DNA of 7,285 nucleotides from Desulfobacteraceae bacterium (GTDB lineage: Bacteria; Desulfobacterota; Desulfobacteria; Desulfobacterales; Desulfosarcinaceae), in assembly GCA_027025615.1 (NCBI GenBank), contig JALVQM010000043.1, positions 1-7,285 of the forward strand, given 5' to 3'. How positions within the stretch are numbered: position 1 is the first letter of the stretch; the number at the start of each line of letters is the position of its first letter. The position numbers and the translations under genes were made by a program. The notes beneath the pieces are model-generated. The model did no database searches. It was not told where the DNA came from and worked only from the letters and a program-made list of their open reading frames with translations. Positions 5,913-7,285 of the stretch are shown in pieces.

Positions 5913-7285
5913 TCATTTTTCTTCAGCTGTCATAGAGGTAATGATTTCCCAGGCCTTGGCCAACGCCTGGTCAAGATTTTCCGGACGGCTTCCACCAGCC
6001 TGGGCCATATCCGGACGGCCCCCACCTCCTCCACCCACCAGAGGTGCTATTTCTTTAACTATTTTGCCGGCATGAATTTTACCGGCTACATTTTTGGTTG
6101 CCATGGCCACCAGGAAAGCTTTGGCATCGACCGAGCTGCCCAGTACTACAACCCCGGACTTTAACCGATCCCTGAACTTGTCAGCCAAATCACGTAAAGC
6201 GGCAGGACTGTCAGCATCAACCCTTTGTACCATGGCGGTTACACCATTGATTTCACGTACAGCATCGTTTGTACCAGCGGCCTTGGCCTCGGCTAACTCG
6301 GCCTTTAAACGTTCAAGCTGTTTTTCTGCAGCCTTGTATCCGGAAATCAATTGTTCAATCCTTGCTACCACCGCCGCCGGTTTTTCGCGCAATAGCCGGC
6401 TGGCTTGCAAGATAACATCTTCGGTAGCCTGGACAGCGGCCAATGCCCCCTGGCCGGTCACTGCTTCAATCCGCCTGATACCTGAGGCAACACTGGACTC
6501 GCTTAAAATTTTGAAAAAACCTATATCACCGGTACGCTCGGTATGGGTGCCACCGCAAAGTTCCCGGCTGAAATCGGCCAAGGCAACAACCCTAACACGA
6601 TCACCGTATTTCTCCTCGAAAAGGGCGGTAGCTCCCTGGGCAATAGCAGACTCCATATCCATTTCATTAACCCGTACCGGTACATTTTCCCTGATACGTG
6701 CATTTACCAATTTTTCGATTTCATGCAGGGTTTTCCGTTCGACCTGGGCAAAATGGGTAAAATCGAAACGTAACCGCTCGGCGGATACCAATGATCCGGC
6801 TTGCTTGACATGATCCCCCAGCACCTGTCTCAAAACCGAATGCAGGATATGGGTCGCGGTATGGTTCAGGGCTGTTGCCTTGCGTTTGGCGGCATCAACT
6901 TTCAAGGTTACCACCTGTCCTTTTGACAGGGTACCTTTTGTAACCAGGCCATGGTGAATTACAAGCCCGGTCGGGTCCTTGACCGTATCGACTACCTCGA
7001 TTTTCAAGCCTTCAGCTTCTATAGTCCCCTTATCTCCGACCTGCCCACCGGATTCAGCATAAAATGGTGTCCTGGCCACCACGATTTCAGCCTGCTCCCC
7101 CTGATTTACCTGATCAACCGCCCGGCCATCTTGTACTATGAGCAAAACTTCTGACTTGTCTTCCAAGCGTCCATAACCGCTAAATTCTGGTTTGATACCC
7201 TGGGATGCAAGTTGCTTATATGCCTCGCTGATACTTTCAAAATCGGTTTTTGACCGCGAACGGGCACGTTGCTTTTCCATAAGCT
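5913..7285 (-). CDS. alaS: Alanyl-tRNA synthetase, C-terminal half (5' end beyond window)
   Basis: AlaRS charges tRNA-Ala and clears mischarged Ser or Gly. The frame is open through the right edge, so the native start and the N-terminal aminoacylation domain (motifs 1-3) are outside. Numbering from the internal Met at 7280-7278, the visible part holds a beta-barrel region with TPFYAESGGQVGDKG (71-85). The editing domain follows, with HTATH (His140, His144) and CGGTH (Cys242, His246), together forming the zinc-binding site of the editing centre. A likely coiled coil (about 305-340) leads to the C-Ala domain, with the conserved glycine-rich GGGGGGRPDMAQAGG at 416-430. By comparison with E. coli, where the CGGTH Cys is residue 666, about 420 residues lie beyond the edge. 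All editing residues I can check are present. The gene converges with cheX. The internal ATG at 7280 should not be taken as the start. Confidence 0.96.
   Translation of the reverse strand, partial: LMEKQRARSRSKTDFESISEAYKQLASQGIKPEFSGYGRLEDKSEVLLIVQDGRAVDQVNQGEQAEIVVARTPFYAESGGQVGDKGTIEAEGLKIEVVDTVKDPTGLVIHHGLVTKGTLSKGQVVTLKVDAAKRKATALNHTATHILHSVLRQVLGDHVKQAGSLVSAERLRFDFTHFAQVERKTLHEIEKLVNARIRENVPVRVNEMDMESAIAQGATALFEEKYGDRVRVVALADFSRELCGGTHTERTGDIGFFKILSESSVASGIRRIEAVTGQGALAAVQATEDVILQASRLLREKPAAVVARIEQLISGYKAAEKQLERLKAELAEAKAAGTNDAVREINGVTAMVQRVDADSPAALRDLADKFRDRLKSGVVVLGSSVDAKAFLVAMATKNVAGKIHAGKIVKEIAPLVGGGGGGRPDMAQAGGSRPENLDQALAKAWEIITSMTAEEK

Noticed and set aside
5990..6050. Run of glycine codons in alaS as a possible repeat expansion
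   Set aside because: The glycine-rich GGGGGGRPDMAQAGG segment is a normal conserved feature of the AlaRS C-Ala domain.
6094..6813. Long open frame (239 codons) on the + strand opposite alaS
   Set aside because: It is antisense to well-conserved alaS sequence, has low-complexity Ser/Ala/Arg-rich wording and no recognisable domain.

Overview
The window reads as ordinary chromosomal DNA from a Gram-negative bacterium. I favour a member of the Desulfobacterota, because the long PlsB-type acyltransferase and the CheX protein look like the versions I remember from sulfate-reducing deltaproteobacterial lineages. This is recognition from memory, not a database search, so treat the taxon as provisional. 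It holds one broken gene, four complete or near-complete genes on the + strand and one partial gene on the - strand.

Left edge (1-545): the interior of an M28-family zinc aminopeptidase runs open from base 1 and stops abruptly at 421-423. At almost the same base, in another frame, recognisable PlsB coding sequence begins without a start codon. Both genes are cut at one point, so a deletion, a rearrangement or an assembly chimera joined them.

Centre (546-4424): a glycerol-3-phosphate acyltransferase (PlsB family, lacking its N-terminus) is followed with no gap (TAA then ATG) by a two-domain protein. Its N-terminal half is a sugar-1-phosphate nucleotidyltransferase like MurU and its C-terminal half is a sugar kinase like AmgK. 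In Pseudomonas these are two neighbouring genes that turn recycled N-acetylmuramic acid into UDP-MurNAc. Here they appear as one polypeptide in the order nucleotidyltransferase-kinase.

Right half (4453-7285): a dihydrodipicolinate reductase of the unusual plant-type branch (dapB) has a strong Shine-Dalgarno. A 144-base gap with a possible imperfect hairpin follows, then a stand-alone CheX CheY-P phosphatase. The C-terminal half of alanyl-tRNA synthetase (alaS) converges on cheX from the other strand and runs off the right edge.

The + strand genes 546-5286 are mostly about the cell envelope: phospholipid initiation, UDP-MurNAc salvage and the lysine/diaminopimelate pathway. I see no rRNA, tRNA, CRISPR array, insertion sequence or phage gene. 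The two points most worth a second look are the fused MurU-AmgK-like enzyme and the junction near 414-420. I found no convincing evidence of an undescribed multi-gene system.
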